Origin: Nodosilinea sp. FACHB-131
GTDB taxonomy: Bacteria > Cyanobacteriota > Cyanobacteriia > Phormidesmidales > Phormidesmidaceae
NCBI RefSeq assembly: GCF_014695395.1
Contig: NZ_JACJOF010000004.1
Coordinates: forward strand, 124,001 to 188,000
DNA length: 64,000 nucleotides
Direction: 5' to 3'
Shown here: positions 28,461-37,664 of the stretch, piece by piece
How the letters are laid out: every line of letters starts with the position of its first letter
Numbering within the stretch: position 1 is the stretch's first letter
Made by a program: the position numbers and the translations under genes
Notes under the pieces: model-generated
The model's database searches: none
Told to the model about the DNA's origin: nothing
What the model saw: only the letters and a program-made list of their open reading frames with translations

Positions 28461-29258
28461 CTAGCCCCGAAAAAAACGGCGCAGGCGGCTGAACAAGTCG
28501 TCGTGGGTGGCATTGAGGTCGATGAGGGGGACCTCTTCGCCCAGCAGGCGACGGGCCACGTTGTTGAAGGCGACCCCAGCTAAGGAGAGCTCTTTGTCAA
28601 GCACCAAAGGCTCGCCCCGGTTAGATGAGACAATCACCCGCTCGTCGTCGGGCACTACGCCCAGCAGGGGCACAGCGAGAATATCGAGCACATCACGCAC
28701 CGACATCATCTGGTCTTCCTGCACCATCTTGGGCTTGATGCGGTTGATCAGCAGCTTGGTAAACTTCACATCATTGGCTTCGAGCAGGCCGATCACGCGA
28801 TCGGCATCGCGCACGGCAGAAATTTCAGGAGTGGTGACGACGATCGCCTCTTTAGCGGGGGCGATCGCATTCTGAAACCCCATCTCAATCCCCGCTGGGC
28901 AGTCGATCAAAATAAAGTCATGACTGGGGGCTAGCCCGGCTACCAGCTGCTTCATCTGCTCGGGAGTGATCGCCTCTTTGTTGCGGTTTTGGGCCGCCGC
29001 CAGCAGGCCGAGGGTAGGCTGGCGCTTGTCTTTGACCAAAGCTTTTTCGACTGTGCAGTCGCCCGCCAGCACATCTAGCGCAGTGTAGACGATGCGGTTC
29101 TCTAAGCCCAGTAGCAGGTCGAGGTTGCGCAGGCCAAAGTCGGCATCGACGACAGCAACCCGCTGCTTACGCTGGGCCAAGGCCATACCCAGGTTGGCGG
29201 TGCAGGTGCTCTTGCCAACGCCCCCTTTGCCCGAGGTCATTACGATAATGCGAGTCAT
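28461..29258 (-). CDS. minD: Septum site-determining ATPase MinD
   Basis: Membrane-associated ParA-type ATPase that recruits MinC and is released by MinE. The deviant Walker A SGKGGVGKST lies near the N-terminus (start MTRIIVMTSGKGG), with ILIDCPAGIEMGFQNAI for switch II. A C-terminal amphipathic helix (LFSRLRRFF) serves membrane targeting. ATG at 29258 chosen over a TTG at 29270. Length about 265 residues is normal. It lies 53 bp before minE. Confidence 0.97.
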   Translation of the reverse strand: MTRIIVMTSGKGGVGKSTCTANLGMALAQRKQRVAVVDADFGLRNLDLLLGLENRIVYTALDVLAGDCTVEKALVKDKRQPTLGLLAAAQNRNKEAITPEQMKQLVAGLAPSHDFILIDCPAGIEMGFQNAIAPAKEAIVVTTPEISAVRDADRVIGLLEANDVKFTKLLINRIKPKMVQEDQMMSVRDVLDILAVPLLGVVPDDERVIVSSNRGEPLVLDKELSLAGVAFNNVARRLLGEEVPLIDLNATHDDLFSRLRRFFRG

Positions 29259-29369
29259 GGACGAACCCAACTTTCCTTAAAGAACCAACTACCCGATGAA
29301 AACAACCGTTAATAATACGCTATGGGTGCAGGCTGAGAACTGTGAATTTGGTCGATCTATAAGGTCTGA

Positions 29370-29426
29370 GGTTTAGGGTATGTGGCTTAAGGACTGCCGT
29401 GAACCATACACCGTATACCTTAAACC
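29370..29426. repeat. Dispersed palindromic spacer element (copy 2)
   Basis: GGTTTAGGGTATGTGG (left) and CCATACACCGTATACC (right) followed by TTAAACC form an imperfect stem in the minC-minD gap. It resembles copies at 23750, 40660 and 53072. Inside the operon it would make an mRNA hairpin. Confidence 0.6.
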
Positions 29427-29466
29427 CCCATTGCCCTGGCACCTTTGGCTTAGCAGACTACTAAAC

Positions 29467-30471
29467 CTAAAACGCATCGGTTGGCTGTGCTCCCCGCTCT
29501 AGGGTGGCGTTGAAGTGCTGCTGGGCAAAAGCCTGGGCCTGGGCAATGCGGATGCCGTTGTTGCCCACGTAGGCCACCTCGGGTAAGTAGTCTCCGGTGG
29601 GACCATCGGGGGCACGGGCTACCAGATCGGCTAGACGCAGCTGAGTAGGGTGCATTTGCAGGGCCATGATGCAGCGGCTGCGATCGCCCCCTGACCCCGC
29701 GTGAGCCATCCCCCGCAGCCGTCCCCACACCAAAATGTCGCCCTCCGCCACCAGCGAGCTGCCGGGGTTGACATCCCCTAGCACAACAATGGTGCCGGGA
29801 TGGCGAATCTCGACCCCGCTCCGCACCGTGGTTTGCAGATACAGCGGTTCGGCCAGGGGCTTGCCGGGGGCGGGAGGCGACTGCACCAGGGTATCTTCGG
29901 CAGCAAGCTGGTCGACCGAGTAGCCCGCTGCGACGGCGGCCATGGCGGTCTGGCGGCGACTGGTGGCAACCCGCTTGAGAGTGAGCTGGGCTGCCGTAAG
30001 AATTTCTTCTAGGGCCTGGAGCTGGCGGGCATCGAGCAGTCGATCGCGGGCGGCTAGGTGCACCACCGTATTGGGCTGCCAAAAGGGCTCGCTGCCATTC
30101 AGCCGCTGTTTAAAGTGCTGCAACAGCTCTCCCCACCCCAGGGCACCCCCTTCAGCTTCAGCTTGGGGGCCGTTGGGCATCAGCAGCACTAGGTGCTCGC
30201 CGTCGTTACGCAGCCGTAGCTGGGTACGGGGGTCGATCGGGGGCGCGGGCACTGGGGGGGCAGCGTCCGCCGCAACCTCAGGGGCGTTCGAGACATCTGA
30301 ATGGGTTTGAGCAGTGGCCTCCGGCATATCCGAAGGCGCTGGAGTAGAGACATCGACCGAGAGCATATCTGGGTCGGCAGCAGCCTCGGTTATAGCCAGA
30401 GAAGCAGAGTCGTCAGGAACCATAGGGGTTTGCGGAGGTTGAAAACACTGGGCCAAGCCCGGTGCTGCCAT
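29467..30471 (-). CDS. minC: Septum site-determining protein MinC
   Basis: FtsZ inhibitor that acts with MinD to block septa away from midcell. 334 residues. The C-terminal dimerising beta-helix is clear: RSGVEIRHPGTIVVLGDVNP, GSSLVAEGDILVWGRLRGMA, HAG, then RLADLVARAP. A middle alpha/beta part (LVLLMPNGPQAEAEGGALGW) is the FtsZ-binding domain. The first 90 residues are acidic, Pro/Ala-rich and probably disordered, longer than in E. coli but usual for cyanobacterial MinC. ATG at 30471. First gene of the min operon; a 208-bp gap to minD holds a palindromic element. Confidence 0.93.
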   Translation of the reverse strand: MAAPGLAQCFQPPQTPMVPDDSASLAITEAAADPDMLSVDVSTPAPSDMPEATAQTHSDVSNAPEVAADAAPPVPAPPIDPRTQLRLRNDGEHLVLLMPNGPQAEAEGGALGWGELLQHFKQRLNGSEPFWQPNTVVHLAARDRLLDARQLQALEEILTAAQLTLKRVATSRRQTAMAAVAAGYSVDQLAAEDTLVQSPPAPGKPLAEPLYLQTTVRSGVEIRHPGTIVVLGDVNPGSSLVAEGDILVWGRLRGMAHAGSGGDRSRCIMALQMHPTQLRLADLVARAPDGPTGDYLPEVAYVGNNGIRIAQAQAFAQQHFNATLERGAQPTDAF

Positions 30472-31183
30472 ATTAGATCACGGTGGTAGTGATGGCAGAT
30501 CGGTTAAGGTCGGTTTTCCCCTTGCGGTTTGTCCCGGGCTGTTGGTTATAGTAGAGGAGGTCTCACTACGGCGTTGGTGACTACCAACAATGTTTGTCGA
30601 TCTATGTTTGTTCCGAACGGGAGCCAAGTTGCACCGGCGGCAGTAGACCGAGCTTGTACTCGGAAACTTTAAGCCAAATGCCACGGCACCCCCCTGGTTT
30701 TCCCAGGTCGGAAACTGAGGTAAGACGGCGTTGCGGTGAGGCCTTCAAAACTTTTGGCATTCCCCTGTCTCTCGCAGATGGGGGAATTGCTTTTGGAGGA
30801 AATTTAACCAAACCTTGGGGAAAGGTGCTCCCAAGGTCATTTTCACTGTCTTTTGCTCGGGAGTGTGGCAATGACGGCGCTTTCATTAGAAAACCGAGCG
30901 GTCTGTCCAGATTCAATATATGGGATGGAAGCGCGATCGCGGATCTCCAAAAAGCTTGCTGCTGTTGGGTTACACTACGTTTCATCCAACCTACGGCTCC
31001 CAGATCTTTGAGGTCACACAGCCCTGGGCCATGGGCTGGGGCAGCAGTTAATTGCACTGCTTTGGGGAAGAGCCTGCGCCCCAATTCTCAGAAAATGTGA
31101 TTTAGCTTACTTGAGCGCTAGTATTGACAGCATAGCTAGCCTCAAACCTAGATACTGCAAAAGCTTAGCAGGTCAGTTTCAAG
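30472..31183. other. Spacer of about 700 bp between minC and the M16 peptidase pair
   Basis: Both strands contain open frames of 160-168 codons (30594-31100 plus, 30602-31084 minus) that overlap each other almost exactly, lack family features and have odd composition. I treat neither as a gene. The region holds a repeat at 30963-30993 (GTTGGGTTACACTACG... TCATCCAACCTAC type) like the dispersed repeats common in cyanobacterial spacers. Promoters for divergent minC and the peptidase genes should lie here. Confidence 0.5.
30963..30993. repeat. GTTGGGTT...CCAACCTAC dispersed repeat
   Basis: An imperfect inverted repeat with arms GTTGGGTT and ATCCAAC around an ACACTACGTTTC loop. The pattern is familiar from many filamentous cyanobacteria as a spacer repeat; no second copy was found in this window. 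Confidence 0.45.
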
Positions 31184-32470
31184 GTGGCTTGGTGGTTTCT
31201 TGTAGGGCCTGCACCGTTGAATTCGGTTGATTTTCCCGCCAGTGTAATTCGTATGGAGAACGGGCTGACCCTGATCCACCAGGAGATTGCGGCTACGCCC
31301 GTAGTTGTGGCCGATGTGTGGGTGAAAGCCGGGGCCTGTAGTGAACCGGCGGAGTGGGCGGGCATGGCCCACTTTTTGGAGCACATGATCTTTAAGGGCA
31401 CCGATCAGCTGCCGCCGGGGGTGTTTGACTACGCGATCGAAACCCAGGGGGGCATGACCAACGCCGCCACCAGCCACGACTACGCTCACTTTTACATCAC
31501 CATTGCGGCCGACATGCTGGCGCAGACTCTGCCCTACCTGGCCGATCTGCTGCTACATGCAGCAATCCCCGCCGATGAGTTTGGCCGTGAGCGGCAGGTG
31601 GTGCTCGAAGAAATTCGCCAGGCCCAGGATGACCCCGACTGGTTAGGCTACCAGGCGATGTCGGAGCTGGTCTACCAAGACCATCCCTACGGTCGCCCGG
31701 TGCTGGGCACGGCGGAAATTTTGCAGCAGCGATCGCCTGAAGAGATGCGCTGCTTTCACCAAGCCCACTATCAGCCCGACAACATGACGGTGGTGATTAC
31801 AGGCGGTATTCCCCTGGAGCCCACGGTGGCGATGGTCAAGCATGCCTTTCGCGGTTTTGCTTCCCCACTGCCCTGTCCAGCGGCGGCGATCGCGCCCATC
31901 CCCTCCCTACCGGGAGTGCGCCGCGAAACCCTGCACCTGCCGCGCCTCGAGCAGTCGCGCCTGTGCATCGCTTGGCTGGCCCCCGGCATTGCCCAGCTCG
32001 AAACCGCCTATGGCTTAGACCTGCTGGCGGCCATTCTGGCGGAGGGGCGCTCGTCTCGCCTAGTGCGCGAGCTGCGGGAAGACCGCCAGCTGGTACAAGA
32101 CATCAGTGCCGGATTTTCACTTCAGCGCGACTGTAGTCTGTTTACTATTCAGGCCTGGCTCGACGGCAAGGATGTGGACCGAGTGGAGGCGATTGTGTGC
32201 GATCGCATCAGCGAACTGGCAGCTAAACCGATTACCGAAGCCGAACTGGCCCGCGCCAAGCGCTTGCTATGCAACGACTACGCCTTTTCCACCGAAGCTC
32301 CGGGGCAGCTGGCGGGTCTCTATGGCTACTACGGTACCGTTACCAACGCCGACCGCTGTCTCAGCTATGTCCCCACCCTAAAGCGCTACACCGAGGAGCG
32401 CCTGCGTCAGCTAGCCGCCCAGTACCTTACTCCCCTGCGCTATGTGTCCACTATTTTGCGTCCAGCCTAA
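31184..32470 (+). CDS. M16 family zinc peptidase, catalytic member
   Basis: Insulinase-type zinc peptidase (pitrilysin family; related to mitochondrial processing peptidase beta and PqqF). The inverted zinc motif HFLEH is present in GMAHFLEHMIFKGT, with the downstream metal Glu expected in RERQVVLEEI. The C-terminal half has the usual RSSRLVRELREDRQLV. 428 residues. The start is GTG at 31184; a shorter start near 31217 would also fit, so the first dozen residues are uncertain. It is 115 bp upstream of its paralogue and likely forms a heterodimer with it. Confidence 0.92.
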   Translation: MAWWFLVGPAPLNSVDFPASVIRMENGLTLIHQEIAATPVVVADVWVKAGACSEPAEWAGMAHFLEHMIFKGTDQLPPGVFDYAIETQGGMTNAATSHDYAHFYITIAADMLAQTLPYLADLLLHAAIPADEFGRERQVVLEEIRQAQDDPDWLGYQAMSELVYQDHPYGRPVLGTAEILQQRSPEEMRCFHQAHYQPDNMTVVITGGIPLEPTVAMVKHAFRGFASPLPCPAAAIAPIPSLPGVRRETLHLPRLEQSRLCIAWLAPGIAQLETAYGLDLLAAILAEGRSSRLVRELREDRQLVQDISAGFSLQRDCSLFTIQAWLDGKDVDRVEAIVCDRISELAAKPITEAELARAKRLLCNDYAFSTEAPGQLAGLYGYYGTVTNADRCLSYVPTLKRYTEERLRQLAAQYLTPLRYVSTILRPA

Positions 32471-32585
32471 TGCCGCCTGGGCAGACTATAGTTAGACTGG
32501 CCAGCGCCGCGATCGCCAAGCCCTAACAAATCCAAACCATTTCAAAACCATTCCCTGTTCGTTTCGTTAACCTACTTCTTGCCCT

Positions 32586-33863
32586 GTGACAGTTTCTCTT
32601 CTTCAAGCGCCGCGCCTGCACCGCACCGTTTTAGCCAATGGCCTGACGGTGATTGTTTTAGAAAATCCCGTTGCTGATATTGTCTCCGCTCGTCTGTTTA
32701 TTCGGGCTGGAAGCGCCTTTGAAAGTCCCCATCAGGCGGGGCTGGTGAGCTTTTTGATGGGGCTGCTGACCAAGGGCACCGAGACGCTTTCATCGATGGC
32801 GATCGCAGAAACCGTCGAGTCGGTAGGGGCCAGCCTAGGCACCGATGCCGCCGCCGACTACAGCCTCATCAGCCTCAAAACCGTCTCTGCCGACTTTCCC
32901 GAAATTTTTGCCCTAGCTGCCACCCTTCTGCGGCAGCCCAGCTTTCCCCTCGACGAAATCGACCTAGAGCGGCGGCTCACCTTGCAGCAGATTCGCTCGA
33001 TGCAGGAGCAGCCCTTCACCATCGCCTTCAACCAGCTGCGCCAGGACATGTACGGCGAGCACCCATACGCCCTGCCCGGCATTGGCACCGAAGCCTCGGT
33101 TGCGGCCATTACCCAACAGGCCCTGATCGACTTTCATCGCCAACACATCCGTCCCGACAACGTAGTGGTGACCATTGTGGGCCGCATTAGCCCTGAGGCG
33201 GCCCAGGCCCAGGTTGAGCAGACCCTAGGCGATTGGCAGGCTCCGGCAACGCCGCCTCCGGTGCTAACCCTGCCTGCGGTGGCTCCCGCTGCCACCTGCT
33301 CAATGGTGGCTCAGGAGACCAACCAGGCGATCGTCATGGTGGGCTACCCGGCTGCCCCGGTAAAGCACCCCGCTTACGCCGCCCTCAAGCTAATCAACAC
33401 CTACCTGGGCAACGGGCTCTCTAGCCGTCTATTTGTCGAACTGCGCGAAAAGCGGGGTCTAGCCTACGATGTATCAGCCTTTTACCCCACTCGCTTGGGG
33501 CTGTCGCAGTTTGTGGCCTACATTGGCACCGCCCCAGAGAATGCCGCCACGGCTCTAGAGGGTCTGCGCTTTGAGGTGGAACGGCTGCAAGAGACGGTGC
33601 TCTCTGACGATGAGCTACAGTCGGCCAAAAACAAGCTGCTGGGCCAGTACGCCCTGGGCAAGCAAACCAACGCCCAAATCGCCCAGCTGTTGGGCTGGTA
33701 CGAAGTTTTGGGACTGGGGGTCGAGTATGACCAGCAGTTTCAAGACATGGTGGCAGCGGTGACAGTGCTTGACGCCGAAGCCGTCGCTCAAGAATTTTTC
33801 CACACCCCCTGCATTTCGCTGCTGGGGCCAGAGGAATTTGTCGCTCCAGTGGCTGCCGCCTAG
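32586..33863 (+). CDS. M16 family peptidase-like protein, inactive paralogue
   Basis: Same fold as the preceding gene (425 residues; GTG start at 32586). Where the active member has HxxEH, this one reads HQAGLVSFLMGLLTKGT, so no zinc ligands remain. The C-terminal half is conserved, with the glycine-rich GLSSRLFVELREKRGLAYDV. In M16 pairs such as MPP alpha/beta and the two-subunit bacterial enzymes, the degenerate subunit binds substrate and the other cuts; the same division of labour is inferred here. Location (cytoplasm or periplasm) is not clear, as no signal peptide is evident. Confidence 0.92.
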   Translation: MTVSLLQAPRLHRTVLANGLTVIVLENPVADIVSARLFIRAGSAFESPHQAGLVSFLMGLLTKGTETLSSMAIAETVESVGASLGTDAAADYSLISLKTVSADFPEIFALAATLLRQPSFPLDEIDLERRLTLQQIRSMQEQPFTIAFNQLRQDMYGEHPYALPGIGTEASVAAITQQALIDFHRQHIRPDNVVVTIVGRISPEAAQAQVEQTLGDWQAPATPPPVLTLPAVAPAATCSMVAQETNQAIVMVGYPAAPVKHPAYAALKLINTYLGNGLSSRLFVELREKRGLAYDVSAFYPTRLGLSQFVAYIGTAPENAATALEGLRFEVERLQETVLSDDELQSAKNKLLGQYALGKQTNAQIAQLLGWYEVLGLGVEYDQQFQDMVAAVTVLDAEAVAQEFFHTPCISLLGPEEFVAPVAAA

Positions 33864-33947
33864 GCTTAAGCCAGATTCTGAGTTATCTCTATGGCCATGG
33901 AAATTGGTTACATGATGCAGAAGGCTTGACGCTAGAGATTAGTGCGA

Positions 33948-34805
33948 TTAGTCATCCTCATTTTTACCAAAACCAAAGAGCCTAAAGTCAGTGACGATGC
34001 AGACAATTTGGCCATTGTCGTCGTATCCCCAGTAAGAGGCATAGCCACCGTCTCCCCAGCCTGAACCAAAGGCCATCACGTTGGCCCCGGTGCTCTCGTT
34101 GATGCAAAAATTAGCCCAATCCCCTTTTCTGTCGTAAGGATATTCAGCGCTGACGGCTGCTTCTCCATTGCTCTCCATTTCATCAACTACGGGTTGGCAG
34201 TATTCATTTTCAAATCTGTCGGAAGCTGCCCTTTGCAATGCCCACGCCGCTTCTCTACTTTCTTGCCATGCGGCGGCGTACTCGTCAGGATTAGGTTCAT
34301 CCATCTGCTTCAAGATTTGGGCAACCTCGGCATCCATGAAGCTGCCGGTGCCTGAATCTACGCCGTAGTTTTGATAATTAGCGGGCCTGTCAGAATTGAG
34401 AATCGCCAGCTCCCATCGAACTGGCGTTTGTTGGCTCACCTGTAGCATGGCACAAGCGATTCTTCTATCTTGTCTAGGTTTGAAGCCCGCAAGACTCAGC
34501 ACCACAGGATAGCGCCCCGGCTTTACAGTTTGTGTAAAGCAGTACCTGAGATCAGGGGGTAAGAGCGGATCACAGGCTATCAACTGGCCTGAGGGCAGTA
34601 CTAACTCTCCAATGGAATGGGTCGTAAATTTGACCGTTTGCGGCCCGTCGTAGGGCAAGTTGTACTGAAATTGATAGCTGTCTCGAAATGCCTTTTCAAA
34701 GTCAGTGCGGATATTTCCGTCGGTATCGCGGATGTTGGGCATAGGTAGACTCTGAAGCAGCTCAATCGGCATACATAGGTCAATAGTGCCCCAAACAGCT
34801 ACCAT
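33948..34805 (-). CDS. DUF4241 domain-containing protein
   Basis: Soluble protein of 285 residues matching DUF4241: IGELVLPSGQLIACDPL in the first half, VDSGTGSFMDAE in the middle, then MAFGSGWGDGGYASYWGYDD and IVCIVTDFRLFGF. The family has no assigned reaction; members occur in bacteria and sometimes beside interbacterial conflict genes as immunity proteins. No toxin gene adjoins here. ATG at 34805. Converges with the peptidase pair. Confidence 0.82.
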   Translation of the reverse strand: MVAVWGTIDLCMPIELLQSLPMPNIRDTDGNIRTDFEKAFRDSYQFQYNLPYDGPQTVKFTTHSIGELVLPSGQLIACDPLLPPDLRYCFTQTVKPGRYPVVLSLAGFKPRQDRRIACAMLQVSQQTPVRWELAILNSDRPANYQNYGVDSGTGSFMDAEVAQILKQMDEPNPDEYAAAWQESREAAWALQRAASDRFENEYCQPVVDEMESNGEAAVSAEYPYDRKGDWANFCINESTGANVMAFGSGWGDGGYASYWGYDDNGQIVCIVTDFRLFGFGKNEDD

Positions 34806-34880
34806 CTACAGGCTCGCCAGCGGGTAAGATGAGGCGATCGCCTGATTGATAGACGCTGCTGAGCAGCCAGGGAGAATGCG

Positions 34881-35693
34881 GTGGGGAGTGGATTGGTATT
34901 GGCGCTGGCCGGGCTATTGGCCGGGGTGCTGGCGGGGTTTTTGGGCATTGGCGGCGGCACGGTGATGGTGCCAGTGATGGTGGCCTTAGGGCTGTCCGGG
35001 GTGCAGGCAGTGGGGACGAGCACCCTGGCGATCGCCCTGATTTCCCTGGTTGGTAGCGTGCAAAACTGGCGCATGGGCTTTCTCAACCTCAGCAATGTCG
35101 CCATGCTGGGCCTGCCCGCTCTGATCACCGCCTACCTGGGCCAAAAGCTGGCCACGGCCCTGCCTGAATATGCCCTACTGGGAATTTTTGGCCTGTTTCT
35201 GCTGCTCAACATCTACCTAATTGGTATTAAAAAACAGGTCATTCGTCAGGCGCAGCAGGCCGAAACGAACGGTGGTGCTGTGCTGCCCAAAACGCGATCG
35301 CAGTCAATATCGCCTACGGTGTTTCGCCTGGGCATTGGCGGGCTGGCGGGTTTTTTGGCTGGGCTGTTTGGCGTTGGCGGCGGCGTGGTGATGGTGCCGC
35401 TGCAAATTTTGCTGCTGCAAGAGCCGATTAAGGTAGCGGTGCAGACCAGTCTGGGGGCGATCGTGATTACCGGGCTGTGGGCCTGTCTGTGGCATGCCCA
35501 GGCGGGCAACGTGCTGCTGGTTACCGGCTTGATTTTGGGGGCGGCAGGGGCGATTGGGGTGCAGGTAAGCACCCGCTACCTGCCCCGCCTACCCGACCAG
35601 ACGGTAAATATAATGTTTCGCGCGCTGCTAGCGCTGCTGTCTGGATACTTCTTTTTCAAAGCTTGGGTCAGCTACAGCGGCTTCTCTGCCTAG
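34881..35693 (+). CDS. TauE/SafE (TSUP) family membrane exporter
   Basis: Integral membrane protein of 270 residues with about eight helices. It is an internal duplication: LAGVLAGFLGIGGGTVMVPV, then VGTSTLAIALISLVGS in the first half and LAGFLAGLFGVGGGVVMVPL, then TSLGAIVITGLW in the second. TSUP proteins move sulfite, sulfoacetate or other organic anions; the substrate cannot be told. GTG start at 34881. Single gene divergent from the DUF4241 gene, with only 75 bp between the starts. Confidence 0.92.
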   Translation: MGSGLVLALAGLLAGVLAGFLGIGGGTVMVPVMVALGLSGVQAVGTSTLAIALISLVGSVQNWRMGFLNLSNVAMLGLPALITAYLGQKLATALPEYALLGIFGLFLLLNIYLIGIKKQVIRQAQQAETNGGAVLPKTRSQSISPTVFRLGIGGLAGFLAGLFGVGGGVVMVPLQILLLQEPIKVAVQTSLGAIVITGLWACLWHAQAGNVLLVTGLILGAAGAIGVQVSTRYLPRLPDQTVNIMFRALLALLSGYFFFKAWVSYSGFSA

Positions 35694-35822
35694 ACTAACC
35701 AAAGCGCGAAGCTAGTGGTGCGGTGTTAAGCAAATTGAGCAAAGCTCGCTGAAGAATATCCCAGGCTCATGGCAACCGGCGGGTAAACGGGCTAGCGTGC
35801 GTATAATGCGTTCTCACTGCCC

Positions 35823-36662
35823 ATGCGACCTCTTCGGACCGGCCCCCTAACCGTTGAAACGGTGACTGTCCCCATCCGCGATCTGCCCCAGCGGCTAGAG
35901 GGCTGCCGCATTGTGCAACTCTCTGACTTTCACTACGATGGGCAGCGCCTCTCGAGTGGGTTGTTGCAGCAGGCGATCGATCGCGTCAATGAGCTAGCCC
36001 CCGATCTAATTGCCCTAACGGGCGACTATGTCACCCGCGACCCCGCTCCTATTGTTGACTTGGTAACTTATCTCAGCCAGCTCAAAAGCCGCTTTGGCAC
36101 GGTGGCGGTGCTCGGTAACCACGACAACGTCACTAAGAAGGGGCGCAAGACAATCCTGCAATCGCTCCAGCAGGCTGGTATCTGCGCCCTATGGAACGAG
36201 ATTGCCTATCCCCTGGGCGAGGAGCTGCCGGTGGTGGGACTGGCAGATTTTTGGTCGCGGGAGTTTCACCCAGCGCCGCTGCTCGACTCGCTGTCTCCGA
36301 CCCAGCCCCGGCTAGTGCTCTCCCACAACCCGGACACAGCAGAACCTCTGGCTGCCTGGCGGGTCGATTTGCAGCTCTCTGGCCACACCCACGGCGGGCA
36401 GGTTGTGCTGCCGGGCATCGGCCCTGTGTCTGCCCTCATTCAGTCTCTGCAGCTGTCGGTGCTGCCGAAGCTGCCCTTCGACCTGCCGTATCTCAAGCGC
36501 AAACGCAAGCGCTCCAAAATTGTGCGCCATTGGGAATGGGTTTCAGGACTACACGCTGTGGGTCAAAACCAGCTCTACGTCAACCGGGGTCTAGGCAGCT
36601 ATGCGCCGGGGCGGTTAGGGTGTCCGCCGGAGGTGACGGTGGTGGAGTTGGTGAGTGAGTGA
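35823..36662 (+). CDS. YaeI-type metallophosphoesterase
   Basis: Calcineurin-like phosphoesterase of 279 residues. All metal motifs are present: LSDFHYDG (D-x-H), LTGDYV, LGNHDN, LSHNPD and SGHTHGGQ. In E. coli YaeI/LpxG-like and related proteins act on phospholipid-type or UDP-diacylglucosamine substrates; the substrate here is unknown. The basic segment KRKRKRSK at about residue 230 may bind membranes. The final codons cite a valine-rich end VTVVELVSE. Single gene, followed by a G-rich repetitive spacer. Confidence 0.9.
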   Translation: MRPLRTGPLTVETVTVPIRDLPQRLEGCRIVQLSDFHYDGQRLSSGLLQQAIDRVNELAPDLIALTGDYVTRDPAPIVDLVTYLSQLKSRFGTVAVLGNHDNVTKKGRKTILQSLQQAGICALWNEIAYPLGEELPVVGLADFWSREFHPAPLLDSLSPTQPRLVLSHNPDTAEPLAAWRVDLQLSGHTHGGQVVLPGIGPVSALIQSLQLSVLPKLPFDLPYLKRKRKRSKIVRHWEWVSGLHAVGQNQLYVNRGLGSYAPGRLGCPPEVTVVELVSE

Positions 36663-36701
36663 TGGAGATGAGGGGGTGGGGGAGATGAGGGAGATGAGGA
36701 A
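36661..36701. repeat. G-rich purine run
   Basis: Imperfect repeats of GAGATGAGGGG and GGGAGATGAGGGAGATGA directly after the phosphoesterase stop. Comparable to runs at 14281, 50681, 59342 and 61288; the runs of three or more G could form a quadruplex. Confidence 0.75.
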
Positions 36702-36757
36702 GACGCTAGGCAAGGGACAGGCTTAGGGACTCGCTTCCCCTATCCGCTATCCGCTTA

Positions 36758-37588
36758 CTAGGACGCAATCGGTTCACGCTGAATTTCTTGGGCTGCCGAT
36801 TCCTTAGCGATCGCGGCTTTAGGCAAAAACCCTACCGCCCCCATAATGGCCCCTAGGTTGACGCCGTCTTCGAGCAGGCTGACGTGACCGCTGTGGGGCA
36901 GGGGATAGATGCGGGAGTTAGGCAGTAACGCGGCTAGGCGCTGGGCTTCTTCTAAGGAGGGCAGAAGGCGATCGCCTAAGGATGCCACCAAAAGGGTCGG
37001 TGCAGTCACCCGTTGCAGGCGCAGAGGCTCTAGGCGAAACTGCGACAGCAGCGACAGCCGCCACGCGGCGCTAGCCTGACTCACCCCACCCATGGCCTTC
37101 ATTAAAGCCTGGCGACTAACCTCCCCAATGCGGCTGAGGTTAGCCAGCACCGGCAGGCTGGTCAAGGTTGAGCTTTGGTACAGGGGTGGGGCGACCCAGG
37201 GGGTGAGGCTGGCCACCCAGTGCAGCCACGGAAAGCGGTGGAATGCCGAGGCGGAGTTAATCAAAATCAGGTGGCTGGCCAGGGTAGGGGCCAGGGCCAT
37301 CACCCGCAGAGCCAAGCAGGCTCCAAACGACTCGCCGCAAAGATATACCGGGGCGGTGCCGGCTTCTTGGCGAATCAGCTGCACCGCCTGATGGGCTAGG
37401 CCTTCCCAAGAGGACATGTCATTGCCCGGAATCACTAGGCAGCGAATGTCAAAGTGGGATTTAAGACCTGCGCTTTGAAGCCCAAATAGCTCGCCGCTGC
37501 CATCCATGCCGGGTAAATAAATGAATAGGGGATGGTGAGGATTTTTACCGACGGGGGCATAGAGCTTAAGAATGGCAGGTTCAGACAT
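36758..37588 (-). CDS. Alpha/beta hydrolase resembling the N-terminal half of phytyl ester synthases
   Basis: Cytoplasmic alpha/beta hydrolase of 276 residues. Nucleophile elbow GESFGACLAL, early LFIYLPGMDGSGELFGLQ and FDIRCLVIPGND, and a late SLGDRLLPS and LPHSGHVSLLE that supply Asp and His. This pattern (LPGMDG, then FDIRCLVIP) strongly recalls plant phytyl ester synthase/DGAT-like proteins, which fuse such a hydrolase to an acyltransferase. The next upstream gene, 76 bp away on the same strand, is that acyltransferase. Function in fatty acid phytyl ester or triacylglycerol formation is inferred from this resemblance. Confidence 0.85.
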   Translation of the reverse strand: MSEPAILKLYAPVGKNPHHPLFIYLPGMDGSGELFGLQSAGLKSHFDIRCLVIPGNDMSSWEGLAHQAVQLIRQEAGTAPVYLCGESFGACLALRVMALAPTLASHLILINSASAFHRFPWLHWVASLTPWVAPPLYQSSTLTSLPVLANLSRIGEVSRQALMKAMGGVSQASAAWRLSLLSQFRLEPLRLQRVTAPTLLVASLGDRLLPSLEEAQRLAALLPNSRIYPLPHSGHVSLLEDGVNLGAIMGAVGFLPKAAIAKESAAQEIQREPIAS

Positions 37589-37664
37589 GGAGAAGTAGGG
37601 GTGACGACGGGCGCACGAATAGGCTGACCAATACAGTTATACCCACTGGGGTATCAGAAGCACC

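Noticed and set aside
30594-31100. Open frame of 168 codons on the plus strand in the minC upstream region
   Set aside because: Mirrored by a similar frame on the other strand, odd composition, no recognisable family or ribosome site.
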